Of a stretch of DNA of 64,000 nt, positions 41,721 through 50,360 are shown piece by piece. How positions within the stretch are numbered: position 1 is the first letter of the stretch; each line of letters begins with the position of its first letter. The position numbers and the translations under genes are program-made. The notes under the pieces were generated by a model. The model was given only the letters and a program-made list of their open reading frames with translations. It ran no database searches and was not told the DNA's origin. The stretch is from JAJECS01 sp965243625. GTDB lineage: Bacteria; Chloroflexota; UBA11872. Location: positions 744,001-808,000 of the forward strand of contig CBDEVI010000002.1 of assembly GCA_965243625.1 (NCBI GenBank), in the 5' to 3' direction.

Positions 41721-42576
41721 CCGTTCGCCGCGAATCCTGATCACCGGCGGCGGCGGCCAGATCGGCATCGAGCTTGCGCGGCAACTCGACGAGGCCAACG
41801 TGTCGGCGCTGGGACGCAGCGCCCTGGACGTGACGAGCGGCGCGGCCATGGACCGCGCGCTGGGCGAGATCAAGCCCGACGTGGTGATTCATGCCGCGGC
41901 GATGACCGATCCCGAAGCCTGCGAGCGCGACCGGGGCGCCGCGCAACGGGTAAATGTCGTGGGCGCCTGGAACGTCGCCCGCGCCGTTGCCCGCGCCGGG
42001 GCGGAGATGGTCTATCTGAGCACCAGCTATGTGTTCGCCGGCGACAAGCTGGGACCGTATCGGGAATACGACGAGCCCGGCCCGATCAACGCCTACGGCG
42101 TGAGCAAGCTCGGCGGCGAACGCGCCGCCCGACAGGCCTTGGACCGCCTGTATGTCGTGCGCTCGGGATGGGTGTACAGCCGGTGGACCCGAGGCTTCGT
42201 GGCCCGGCTGCTGGAGTTGGCCGACGCCGAGACCGACGTGCGCTACGTGGGCGACCAGGTGGCCAACCCAACGTTTGCGGGCGACCTGGCGGCGGCCGTT
42301 CTTCGGCTCATCGATACCCAGGCCTACGGGGTGCATCACCTCGTCAACGAGGGCGCGACCAGCTGGTATGGCTGGGCGACCGCGGTGCTGCGGGCCGCCG
42401 GACGCGACGACGTGGAGCTGGAAGAAATCTCGGCCGGGGACTTCCAGCGCCAGGCGCGCGTACCGGCAAACAGCGAGCTGGCGAACGAGATGGCGCGAGC
42501 GGTGGGTATCACGCTGAGGCCCTGGCCCGACGCGCTCGAGGAGTTCGTGCGGCAGTGGATGGCCGATCGTGGCTGA
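41713..42576 (+). CDS. rmlD: dTDP-4-dehydrorhamnose reductase family protein (RmlD-like)
   Basis: A 287-residue extended short-chain dehydrogenase. RmlD makes dTDP-L-rhamnose, a donor for surface polysaccharides. The NAD(P) motif is TGGGGQIG (residues 11-18), the active-site pair is Tyr128/Lys132 in NAYGVSK, and STSYVFAG is the counterpart of the family's STDYVFDG, with Ser for Asp. The end TLRPWPDALEEFV matches RmlD. The other rhamnose-pathway genes (rmlA, rmlB, rmlC) are not in the window, so the precise product could be another deoxyhexose. The ATG overlaps the preceding gene; a GTG six codons upstream is an alternative. The next gene overlaps its stop. Confidence 0.85.
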   Translation: MASRSPRILITGGGGQIGIELARQLDEANVSALGRSALDVTSGAAMDRALGEIKPDVVIHAAAMTDPEACERDRGAAQRVNVVGAWNVARAVARAGAEMVYLSTSYVFAGDKLGPYREYDEPGPINAYGVSKLGGERAARQALDRLYVVRSGWVYSRWTRGFVARLLELADAETDVRYVGDQVANPTFAGDLAAAVLRLIDTQAYGVHHLVNEGATSWYGWATAVLRAAGRDDVELEEISAGDFQRQARVPANSELANEMARAVGITLRPWPDALEEFVRQWMADRG

Positions 42577-43516
42577 CGCGCCGCGCTGGAGCGTCGTGAT
42601 CCCGACGTGGAACGGCCGGCACCTCCTGGCCGAGGCGCTGGACGGGTTGAGCCGGCAAACGCTACCCGACTTCGAGACGATCGTGGTCGACGACGCCTCC
42701 GACGACGACACGTGCCACTGGCTGCGGGAGCATCAACCCGAGGTGGTTTCCGTGGAGCTTGCGCAGCGGCGCGGCTTGGCGCACGCGATCAACCAAGGAC
42801 TGGCCGTCGCCCGCGCTGAGCGCATCGCGTTCCTCAACAACGATGCCGTGCCCGAGCCCGAGTGGCTGGGCGAGCTGGATCGAGCCTTTGACGAGCATCC
42901 GAACGCCAGCATGTTGGCCTCGCGGATTCTGCTCTACGCGACGCCGGACCGGTTGCACGCCGCCGGCGATTTCTTCACCGCCAGCGGGTTGCCGGGCAAT
43001 CGCGGCGTGTGGCAGCGGGACGGCGCGGAGTTTGACGAGCCGTGCGAGGTGTTTGGCGCGTGCGCCGCCGCTTCGGCCTACCGGAAGACGCTGTTCGACA
43101 CGGTTGGCGGGCTGGATGAAGACCTGATGATGTACTGCGAGGACGTGGACCTGAGCTGGCGGGCTCAGCTTGCCGGCCACCGGTGCCGCTACGTCCCGAC
43201 GGCGCGTGTGCGGCACCGCCGCGGCGCGAGCGCCACGAGCGAGTTCGAGAGCTTTCTGGTCGGGCGAAACCGACCGCTGGTCGCCGCGATGAATGTTCCG
43301 GGCTACGTGCTGCGCCGCCGCTGGTGGTCCATCCTGCGGGCCCAGGGTCAAATCGCGCTCGATGCGCTGCGCAACTTCCAGGGGCGCGCGGCGCGGGCAA
43401 CCCTGAACGGCCAGCTGGCGGCGATCCCGCAGCTGGGCCGCGCCTTGCGCAAGCGCCGACGTCGCCAGCGAACTCGAACGGTCAGCGAGGCATACGTGTG
43501 GTCGCTGCTGGATTAG
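42569..43516 (+). CDS. Glycosyltransferase family 2
   Basis: A 315-residue GT-A-fold sugar transferase facing the cytoplasm. The N-terminus is WSVVIPTWNGRHLLAEALDGL, with a VDDASDDDT nucleotide-binding segment and NNDAVPEPEW as the DxD-like metal site. The EDVDLSWRAQLAGHRCRYVP block is the acceptor-side motif of rhamnosyltransferase-like GT2 enzymes, which agrees with the upstream rmlD. The C-terminal 80 residues are basic and helical. The GTG start overlaps the rmlD stop by 8 bases, implying coupled translation. Sugar and linkage are unknown. Confidence 0.88.
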   Translation: MADAPRWSVVIPTWNGRHLLAEALDGLSRQTLPDFETIVVDDASDDDTCHWLREHQPEVVSVELAQRRGLAHAINQGLAVARAERIAFLNNDAVPEPEWLGELDRAFDEHPNASMLASRILLYATPDRLHAAGDFFTASGLPGNRGVWQRDGAEFDEPCEVFGACAAASAYRKTLFDTVGGLDEDLMMYCEDVDLSWRAQLAGHRCRYVPTARVRHRRGASATSEFESFLVGRNRPLVAAMNVPGYVLRRRWWSILRAQGQIALDALRNFQGRAARATLNGQLAAIPQLGRALRKRRRRQRTRTVSEAYVWSLLD

Positions 43517-44868
43517 GACCGGCTGCCCGACGAGCGTCGGCGCGATGGGCGGTGGCGACGGCGGTTGGGCTGGCCGCCGTGCTTGCCGGGTGGATGGCCG
43601 CGCGCTTGCCGCCGGCCGCCGCGATTGCCGGCGGGGTCCTGGTCGTCGGGGCCCTCGCGGCCGAGCGGCGGCCCGCGCTCGGGCTGGGCGGACTGACGGC
43701 CCTGGCGATCCTGGCGCCGTTCGTGATCGTGCCGGTGCGCGTGGGCGCCCAGCCGCCCGTGATCGCGGTGCTGGTGGCCCTTCTGATCGGCGCCTCGGCG
43801 CTGGCCGTGGTCCGGGGCGCCCGATCGCTCTCCCGCGACCGCATCCTGGTCGTCCAGGGCCTCTACCTGCTGCTGATTCTGGTGGCCACGGCGATTGCCT
43901 GGCCCGTCAACCGAGACTTCGAGGCGCTGCAGACGGGCCTGAAGCTGGCGATGGCCGCGGCGGCCCCCCTGCTGATTGTGATGTGGCTGCCGCGGTCGAT
44001 CATTTGCCGCTATGGGCAGCGCGTGATCGTGGGCGCCGCGGCGATCCAGGCCGCGCTGGCCGTGGTGCTGCACCTGGCCGGCGACGCCGGCATCCGCTTC
44101 CTGGAGGCGCTGTCCCCGGCCGGCTATCCCGCATCCGACATTCAGCGGTTCCTGCCGGACGAAGTCACGCCGCGCGCCACGGGGCTGCTCGTCGATCCGA
44201 ACGTCCTGGGCGTCACGCTGGCCATGGCGCTGCCGTTCGCGATGGTTGGTTGCACCGGATCGGCGCGCCGGTTCACGCTCCAGGCCGCGGCCATTGGCCT
44301 GATCGCGGCGGCGCTCGTGCTCACGCTGTCGCGGGGCGCCTGGGTGGGCGCGGCGGTGGCGGCGCTCGTCGTCATCGCGAGCACGCGCCCGCGACTGGGC
44401 GCCGGGCTTGCGCTGGCCGGTGCGCTTGGACTGATCGTGCCGTGGCCCGGGGGATTGGGGGAGGCAATTCGTGCGGCAGTGGTGCAGCGCGACCTTTCCG
44501 ACGCCCTGCGGCTGGGCGAGCTCCGGGAGGCGGTCCACGTGATTGGGCGCTATCCGTGGTTTGGCGTGGGCTACGGCGCCTCGCCCGACGTGGACGTGTT
44601 TGTCGGGGTCTCCAATACGTGGCTATGGATCGCGGAGCGCGCCGGAGTGCTCGCGGCGGCTGCCGCGCTGGGCGTGGTCGTCGCCACGGTGGCGCGGGCC
44701 GCTCGTTTCGTTCGCCGCGACCCGATGGCGCGCGCGTGCGTGGCGGGGCTGGCGGCGCTGCTCGCGGCCTCCATGGTCGATCACCACCTCGCGAGCTTCC
44801 AGCACCTGGCCGTGCTGGGCGGCGTCCTTGTCGGCGCCACGCTGGTGGTCGCTCGGCGCAGCCCCTGA
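43498..44868 (+). CDS. O-antigen ligase/polymerase-like membrane protein (Wzy_C family)
   Basis: A polytopic membrane protein of 456 residues with about 11-12 hydrophobic helices. It has the late-domain pattern of WaaL/Wzy proteins: LTLSRGAWVGAAVAALVV, a large extracytoplasmic loop with REAVHVIGRYPWFGVGYG, then SNTWLWIAERAGVLAAAA. In most ligases the equivalent of SNTW is HN-x-(Y/F)-L; the His is replaced here by Ser. The start is GTG, overlapping the end of the previous gene by 19 bases; the long upstream extension is a shadow of that gene. It probably polymerises the glycan or transfers it to a carrier. The following glycosyltransferase begins 1 base after its stop. Confidence 0.82.
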   Translation: MVAAGLGPAARRASARWAVATAVGLAAVLAGWMAARLPPAAAIAGGVLVVGALAAERRPALGLGGLTALAILAPFVIVPVRVGAQPPVIAVLVALLIGASALAVVRGARSLSRDRILVVQGLYLLLILVATAIAWPVNRDFEALQTGLKLAMAAAAPLLIVMWLPRSIICRYGQRVIVGAAAIQAALAVVLHLAGDAGIRFLEALSPAGYPASDIQRFLPDEVTPRATGLLVDPNVLGVTLAMALPFAMVGCTGSARRFTLQAAAIGLIAAALVLTLSRGAWVGAAVAALVVIASTRPRLGAGLALAGALGLIVPWPGGLGEAIRAAVVQRDLSDALRLGELREAVHVIGRYPWFGVGYGASPDVDVFVGVSNTWLWIAERAGVLAAAAALGVVVATVARAARFVRRDPMARACVAGLAALLAASMVDHHLASFQHLAVLGGVLVGATLVVARRSP

Positions 44869-44869
44869 C

Positions 44870-45931
44870 GTGCGCGTCGCTCTCGACGGCCGGATGCTGT
44901 ATCGCGACCGCGCGGGTATTGGCCGCTATATCTGGGAACTTCAACAGTCGATGGCCGAGCTCGGCGATTCTCGACATGAGGTCACGCTCCTGCTCGACCC
45001 GCGCGACCGGCGGCACCGCGGCGCCGCGCTGCCCGTGCGATCCGCGCCGGCGCCGGCGCGGCATCGCCTGGAACGGGCGACGTTGGGCTGGGGCTTGCGG
45101 TCCTTCGAGGCGGCGCATTTTCCCGACCATGCCGTGCCGCCCGGCGTCCGGGCGCCCAGCGTGGTGACGGTGCACGACGTGTCGTTTCTGACACATCCGG
45201 CGGCATACGAGCCGCGCAGCCTCGACTTCTACCGCGCCGCCAGCCAGCGGCTCTCGCGGGCGACACAGGTCATCGCCGTGTCCGCGCACGTCCGGGACCA
45301 GCTCGTCGACCGGAAGCTCGTTCCGGGCGACCGGATCAGCGTGATTCACGAGGCCCCGACGACGGCGCTGGACGCGGCGGCCGATTCCACGCCGCCCCGA
45401 AGCGGCTATGCCCTGATGGTGGGCACGCTGCAACCCCGCAAGAACCACGTGCATGCGGCGCGTGCGTGGGTGCGCTCGAAGGCCGCGTGCGACCTGCCGC
45501 TGCTGGTTGCGGGCGGCCTTGGCTACCAGGGCGTCGATATCGTGCGAACCATACGGACGCTGGATCCCGAGGCGCGGGTGCGGTTCATCGGCTCGGTGTC
45601 GGACGCGATGCTGGGACGTCTGTATCGGCATGCGAGCCTGGTGCTGCAGCCATCGCTGGACGAAGGGTTTGGGTTGCCGGTGCTCGAGGCCATGCGAGCC
45701 GGGGCGCCCTGCGTCGTCTCCGACATTGGCGCCCTGCGGGAGGTGGCGGCCCAGGCGGCGCTGTACGTCGACCCGCAGGATTCCGAGGCGCTGACAGACG
45801 CGATCGACCAAGTCGTCGGCGATCCATCGCTGAGCGCGAAGCTGCAATCAGCCGGTCGCGAGCGGGCCGCCGAGTTTTCGTGGGCGCGGGCCGCCGCGGC
45901 CACCCTGACAGTCTACGACCGCCTCACGTGA
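44870..45931 (+). CDS. Glycosyltransferase family 4 (GT-B fold)
   Basis: A 353-residue soluble or peripheral GT-B enzyme. The N-terminus is VALDGRMLYRDRAGIGRYIWEL, typical of mannosyltransferase-like GT4 proteins. VVTVHDVSFLTHP and LMVGTLQPRKNH mark the donor domain, and the E-x7-E motif is EGFGLPVLEAMRAGAPCVVS. The start is GTG directly after the ligase stop. The family is retaining and uses nucleotide sugars; the exact sugar is not predictable. It is the second of five glycosyltransferases in this operon. Confidence 0.88.
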   Translation: MRVALDGRMLYRDRAGIGRYIWELQQSMAELGDSRHEVTLLLDPRDRRHRGAALPVRSAPAPARHRLERATLGWGLRSFEAAHFPDHAVPPGVRAPSVVTVHDVSFLTHPAAYEPRSLDFYRAASQRLSRATQVIAVSAHVRDQLVDRKLVPGDRISVIHEAPTTALDAAADSTPPRSGYALMVGTLQPRKNHVHAARAWVRSKAACDLPLLVAGGLGYQGVDIVRTIRTLDPEARVRFIGSVSDAMLGRLYRHASLVLQPSLDEGFGLPVLEAMRAGAPCVVSDIGALREVAAQAALYVDPQDSEALTDAIDQVVGDPSLSAKLQSAGRERAAEFSWARAAAATLTVYDRLT

Positions 45932-47136
45932 GCGTTCTCGTTGTCACGCCATCGGTCCCCTGGCCGCCGACACACGGCGCGGCGGTGCGCAACAGCGCGT
46001 TCATCACGGCGCTTGCCGAGCAGCACGAGGTTGACGTGATCATTCTTGCCGGCGCGCGTGAGCGCGTGCGCCCGCACCCGAACGCGCGCAGCACCGCCGC
46101 CGTCCGCCTGCGGCGGGCGCCGTTGTGGCGACGACTGGGCAACGCCGCGCTAGGACCGGCCCCGGATCTCGTGTTTCGCCACCGCACGCCGGAGCTTCGG
46201 GCCGCCGTGCAGCAGCGACTCAGCGCCGGCGGAGTCGAGGCGGTGCAGGTGGAAGGCTTGCAACTGGCGCACATCGTGCACGACGTGGCCGCCTCCACCG
46301 AAGGCGAGCGGCGACGACCGCCCGTGGTCTATGACGCGCACAACGTGGAATGGCGTCTGCAGAGCCAGCTCGCCAATCTTGCGCGCGGCGCACGCGCCTG
46401 GCACTCGCGGCGGCAGGCGGGGCTGCTGTACGGCGTGGAGCGGTGGGTCGTGGGTGCGGCCGACGCCGTGGTCGCCTCGTCGGCGGCCGACGCCGCGTCG
46501 CTGGCAACGCTGGGCAATCGCTCCGTCGCGGCGATTCCACATCCTGTTCCGGCGCCGGCGGACCTGCCCGGCGCCGACGACGAAGCCGATCAGCCGCGCG
46601 TGCTGCTGGCCGCCAATTTCGCCTACCGGCCCAACATCCTTGGGGCCGAGTGGCTGTTTGGCGCCGTGTGGCCCGCGGTGCTGCGACGCGTGCCGGAGGC
46701 CGAGCTGCGGGTGGTGGGTCCGGGGTCGCTGAGCCTGCGCGCGATTGCCCCGGCGCGCTGCAGTGTGGGCGGTTTGGTTGATGACTTCGAGGCGGAGCAG
46801 CGGGCGGCCTGGCTGAGCACATCGCCCGCGCCCGTGGGGTCGGGGGCGCCGCTGAAGGTGCTGCAATCCCTCGCCCAGGCGCGCCCCGTCGTGGTGCAAG
46901 CCTCGGGGCTGGCGGGGCTGGATGGGTCGCTGAACGGCATTGCCGCGGCGGACTCGGACACGGCGTTTGCCGAGGCCATCGTCGATCTGCTGCGGGACCA
47001 CGAGCGGCGGCGCGAGATGGGGCGGAGCGGCCACGCCTACGTCACCGAGCACCATGCGCCGGCGGCGGCGGGTCGGGCACTGCTGGACGTGTACCGCGGC
47101 CTACGAGATTCGGGTTCCGAGGGAGGCCCGGCATGA
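45928..47136 (+). CDS. Glycosyltransferase, GT-B fold (family 1/4-like)
   Basis: A 402-residue GT-B enzyme starting VSVLVVTPSVPWPPTHGAAVRN at a GTG whose bases overlap the previous stop (GTGA). YDAHNVEWRLQSQLA is the acceptor-domain hallmark of the sialyl/glycosyl group often called 'TIGR03087-like'. LLAANFAYRPNILGAEWLF and SPAPVGSGAPLKVLQSLAQARPVV form the donor site, where the second Glu of the usual E-x7-E motif is replaced by Gln (KVLQ). It is cytoplasmic and assembles part of the polymer. Substrates unknown. Confidence 0.84.
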   Translation: MSVLVVTPSVPWPPTHGAAVRNSAFITALAEQHEVDVIILAGARERVRPHPNARSTAAVRLRRAPLWRRLGNAALGPAPDLVFRHRTPELRAAVQQRLSAGGVEAVQVEGLQLAHIVHDVAASTEGERRRPPVVYDAHNVEWRLQSQLANLARGARAWHSRRQAGLLYGVERWVVGAADAVVASSAADAASLATLGNRSVAAIPHPVPAPADLPGADDEADQPRVLLAANFAYRPNILGAEWLFGAVWPAVLRRVPEAELRVVGPGSLSLRAIAPARCSVGGLVDDFEAEQRAAWLSTSPAPVGSGAPLKVLQSLAQARPVVVQASGLAGLDGSLNGIAAADSDTAFAEAIVDLLRDHERRREMGRSGHAYVTEHHAPAAAGRALLDVYRGLRDSGSEGGPA

Positions 47137-48059
47137 CGGTGGCCGTGTGCGCGACGGTTCTCAATGAGGCCCGCGACGCCCAAGCGTTGGCCGAGAGTCT
47201 GCGGTTGCAGCTCCGGCAGCCGGACGAACTCGTGATCGTCGACGGGGGATCGAGCGATGGGACTGTCGAGATTCTGCGGGAGTCCCTGGCCGGCATGGAG
47301 AGCGCCCAGGTCATCGAAGCGCCCGGTAGCAACATAGCCACCGGTCGAAACCTGGCGGCGCGCTCGGTGACGTCCGATCTGATCGCCTTCACCGATGCGG
47401 GAATCGTGCGGTCGCCGGATTGGCTCGGGGCGCTGGTGGATGCCGCGGCGGAAGCGCCGCTCGCCGCCGGGGCGTTTGGCTACATCCTGGCTGCGCCCGG
47501 CAGCACCGTGGAGACGGCCATTGGCGCAGTGGGACTTCCCTTCGCGGACGAGATCGATCCGGCGCACTATCCCCCGAGCGGTGGGTCGGTGCTGCTGCGA
47601 CGGCAGTGGTTCGATCGGGTCGGCGGCTTTCCCGAATGGCTCGACTACGGCGAGGATCTGTGGCTCGATCGGAGGATCTGGGCCAAGGGCGGTTGGTTCG
47701 TCCACGCTCCTGGCGCGAACGTGTGGAATCGACCGCGTTCGAGCCTGCCCGCCTTCTTCCGCCAGTATTTTCACTATGCGTCGGGCGATGGCCGGGCCGG
47801 CATGCTCGGAAAACGCCACGCCGCGCGCTTCGCGGCCTACGCCGTGGGTCTATCCCTGGCCCGGCGGCCATCCTGGGGCCGCATGGCGCTTCTGGCCTTC
47901 CTGGGCTATCGCTACCTGCGCCGCCCGATCGCTCGGGCGCGGGGGGCGCCCGGCGGCGGAGCGGCCGCGCCGGCCCTGGTTCCGCTCGTGCGGGTGGTCG
48001 GCGATGCGGCCAAGATGCTGGGCTATGCGGCGGGCTGTTGGCGCCGGCTGAGGGGCTAG
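47133..48059 (+). CDS. Glycosyltransferase family 2 with C-terminal membrane-associated region
   Basis: A 308-residue GT2 enzyme. It starts MTVAVCATVLNEARDAQALAESL with VDGGSSDGTVEIL and IAFTDAGIVRSPDW as donor and metal sites, and GGSVLLRRQWFDRVGGFPEWLDYGEDLWLDRRIW as the acceptor-side block. The C-terminal 70 residues are hydrophobic and arginine-rich (RMALLAFLGYRYLRRP ... AAKMLGYAAGC), suggesting membrane attachment. The ATG overlaps the preceding stop as ATGA. The following glycosyltransferase starts 4 bases after its stop. Confidence 0.86.
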   Translation: MTVAVCATVLNEARDAQALAESLRLQLRQPDELVIVDGGSSDGTVEILRESLAGMESAQVIEAPGSNIATGRNLAARSVTSDLIAFTDAGIVRSPDWLGALVDAAAEAPLAAGAFGYILAAPGSTVETAIGAVGLPFADEIDPAHYPPSGGSVLLRRQWFDRVGGFPEWLDYGEDLWLDRRIWAKGGWFVHAPGANVWNRPRSSLPAFFRQYFHYASGDGRAGMLGKRHAARFAAYAVGLSLARRPSWGRMALLAFLGYRYLRRPIARARGAPGGGAAAPALVPLVRVVGDAAKMLGYAAGCWRRLRG

Positions 48060-48063
48060 GACG

Positions 48064-48954
48064 ATGACCGTGGACGTCTCGATCATCATCGTCACGTACA
48101 ACGTGCCCGACCTTCTGCAGCGCTGCCTGGCGACCATTCCGGAATCGACCGATGGACTGTCGGCGGAGGTCTTGGTGGTGGACAACGGCTCCGGCGACGG
48201 CACCTGGGACAGCATCGTGTCCCGGGCGGACGTGCAGGCGATTCGAGGCAGCCGCGAGCTTGGGTTCGGCCGGGGCAACAATCTTGCCGCCTCGCGGGCA
48301 CGCGGTCGCTGGCTGCTGTTCCTGAATCCCGACACGGAGCTCACGCCGCTCGGACTGCGGCGCCTGGTGGAGCGCGGCGATGCCGATCCCGCGTTGGGCA
48401 TCCTGGGGCCGCGGCTCGAGCTGGCCGATGGATCGCTGGACCCGGCGGCGTGTCGCTCATTTCCGACCCCCGCCTCCGCGGCATTGCGCCTGCTTCGCTG
48501 GCCTCGCCGCTTGCCGCCCCGCGGCGTGCGGCCGTACAACGTCGCCCCGTCCTCCGGATGCGAGGCGATGGTGGACGCGGTCTCCGGCGCGTGCATGCTG
48601 GTGCGCGCCGAGGCCTTTCGTCGAGTTGGCGGTTTCGATCCGCAATTCTTCACCTACGGCGAAGACCTCGACCTGTGCTATCGCATTCGACAGGCCGGCT
48701 GGCCGACCCTCTTTGTGCCCTCGATTGTGGTGCGGCACCTCAAGCGGCAGTCGACGCGGCAGCGCGCCATCCGTGCGCGGGTGGAATTCTATCGGGCCAT
48801 TTGGCTTTACTATCGGAAGCACCGGCAAGGTGACGGCCTCTGGCTGCGGGCGGTCGTCACCACCGCGATTGTCGTCCTGGCGCTTGGCGCCGTTGCCCGC
48901 CAAGGCGCGCTCCGGGTGTTGGCGCTGGGTCGTCGCAAGGGGGCCGTAGGTTGA
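48064..48954 (+). CDS. Glycosyltransferase family 2, rhamnosyltransferase-like
   Basis: A 296-residue GT2 enzyme with VSIIIVTYNVPDLLQRCLATI, VVDNGSGDGTWDSI, NNLAASRARGRWLLFLNPDTEL and GACMLVRAEAFRRVGGFDPQFFTYGEDLDLCYRIRQAGW. This set is typical of WbbL/RfbF-type rhamnosyltransferases, fitting with RmlD at the head of the operon. A hydrophobic C-terminal helix (AVVTTAIVVLALGAVA) probably anchors it to the membrane. It ends in an overlap (TTGA) with the polyprenyl-phosphate transferase. Confidence 0.87.
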   Translation: MTVDVSIIIVTYNVPDLLQRCLATIPESTDGLSAEVLVVDNGSGDGTWDSIVSRADVQAIRGSRELGFGRGNNLAASRARGRWLLFLNPDTELTPLGLRRLVERGDADPALGILGPRLELADGSLDPAACRSFPTPASAALRLLRWPRRLPPRGVRPYNVAPSSGCEAMVDAVSGACMLVRAEAFRRVGGFDPQFFTYGEDLDLCYRIRQAGWPTLFVPSIVVRHLKRQSTRQRAIRARVEFYRAIWLYYRKHRQGDGLWLRAVVTTAIVVLALGAVARQGALRVLALGRRKGAVG

Positions 48955-50360
48955 CCTGGGTTCGACGCAACTGGCAGGGGCTCGAGGCCACGGGAACGGT
49001 GGCCTTGGACGTTGTCGCGTTGCTGGCGGCGACCGCCGTCGCGTACGTGGTGCGGTTCCGGTTGGGGTGGGGCCCAGAAGTGGCGTCGAATCGGTTTCTC
49101 TTCTTCGTGCCGGTCAATCTCACTTTCACGATTGCGAGCGTCCTCGCCGGGCTCGCCCTCGGCCTGTATACGCGGCATCGCACGGCAGGCCCGCTGGATC
49201 GGGTTGTGCGAACTGCCGGGGCGGTCACCGTCGGCGCGCTGCTCACGGTGGCTGCGACGTTCTTCGTGATTCAGGACCGGCTCGAATTCGTGCGCGTGCT
49301 CGTGGCGTACATGTGGCTGTCCGGAATCGTGCTGGTGGTCGTCGGACGATCACTGCTCGTCGGGGTGCGCCAGGCGCTCAATCGCTTCGGGATCGGGATC
49401 ACGCGGGTCATCGTGGTCGGGGCCGGCACCGAAGGGACCGAGGTGCTGGCGCGGCTGTTCGACGAGCGCACGCGGCGATTTCGGGTGGTCGGCTTTGTGG
49501 ACGACTTTGCCACTACGGTGACCGCCCGCGGCCAGCAAGTGCCGGTGCTGGGACGCGTGGACTCTCTGGCGGGCGTGCTGAGCGAGCACCAGGTCGACAA
49601 GGTCGTGGTAGCTATCCCGTCGCTCTCGCACGACGCGCTGCTCGGGATTCTCGAACAGACGGAGGCGTCGTTTACGGATGTGTGGCTGCTGCCGGACCTG
49701 TTCCAGCTGATGGTGTCGCCGGTCACGACCGGGGGGATTCGCGGGCTGCCGCTGATGGCCGTCAACGACGTTCGGCTCCAGGGGCTGAGCCGTTTCACCA
49801 AGCGCTCGCTGGATCTCGCGGGCGCCATGTTCGGCATGGTCGTCTTGTCGATTCCGATGCTGCTGGTCGCGTTGGCCATCCGCTTGGACTCGGCCGGGCC
49901 CGTGTTCTACATCCAGCAGCGGGTGGGTCGCGATCAGCGGAGGTTTCCGATCATCAAGTTTCGGACGATGCAGCGGGACGCGGAGCTCAGCGGCCAGACA
50001 TGGACCATTGCCAACGATCCGCGAATCACTCGCGTTGGCCGCCTGCTTCGGCGCTACTGGATCGATGAACTGCCGCAGCTAATCAATGTGATTCGCGGGG
50101 ACATGAGCCTGGTGGGCCCGCGGCCCGAACGGACCTCCTACGTGCGCCAGTTCGAGCGCGAGTATTCTCGCTATATGGTCCGTCACCGTGAGCGCGCCGG
50201 GATGACCGGCTGGGCACAGGTCAATGGGTTGCGGGGCAATTCGTCAATCGACGAACGCACGCGCTATGACCTGTATTACGTGGAAAACTGGTCCTTGCTG
50301 TTCGATCTCCGAATCCTGATGCGGACGCTGCGAATCGTGATGCGGGGCGATGTGGCGTAG
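48951..50360 (+). CDS. Polyprenyl-phosphate sugar-1-phosphate transferase (WbaP/WcaJ-type initiating enzyme)
   Basis: This enzyme starts a repeat unit by moving a sugar-1-phosphate from a nucleotide sugar onto undecaprenyl phosphate. The 469 residues have four N-terminal membrane helices, a cytosolic Rossmann-like domain (ITRVIVVGAGTEGTEVLARLF) and the catalytic bacterial-sugar-transferase domain: KRSLDLAGAMFGMVVLSIPML, VFYIQQRVGRDQRRFPIIKFRTM, the RRYWIDELPQLINVIRGDMSLVGPRPE block and RAGMTGWAQVNG. The start is TTG overlapping the upstream stop. The sugar is not predictable. Its presence identifies this operon as lipid-linked polysaccharide assembly; a flippase is not seen in the window. Confidence 0.92.
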   Translation: MTWVRRNWQGLEATGTVALDVVALLAATAVAYVVRFRLGWGPEVASNRFLFFVPVNLTFTIASVLAGLALGLYTRHRTAGPLDRVVRTAGAVTVGALLTVAATFFVIQDRLEFVRVLVAYMWLSGIVLVVVGRSLLVGVRQALNRFGIGITRVIVVGAGTEGTEVLARLFDERTRRFRVVGFVDDFATTVTARGQQVPVLGRVDSLAGVLSEHQVDKVVVAIPSLSHDALLGILEQTEASFTDVWLLPDLFQLMVSPVTTGGIRGLPLMAVNDVRLQGLSRFTKRSLDLAGAMFGMVVLSIPMLLVALAIRLDSAGPVFYIQQRVGRDQRRFPIIKFRTMQRDAELSGQTWTIANDPRITRVGRLLRRYWIDELPQLINVIRGDMSLVGPRPERTSYVRQFEREYSRYMVRHRERAGMTGWAQVNGLRGNSSIDERTRYDLYYVENWSLLFDLRILMRTLRIVMRGDVA

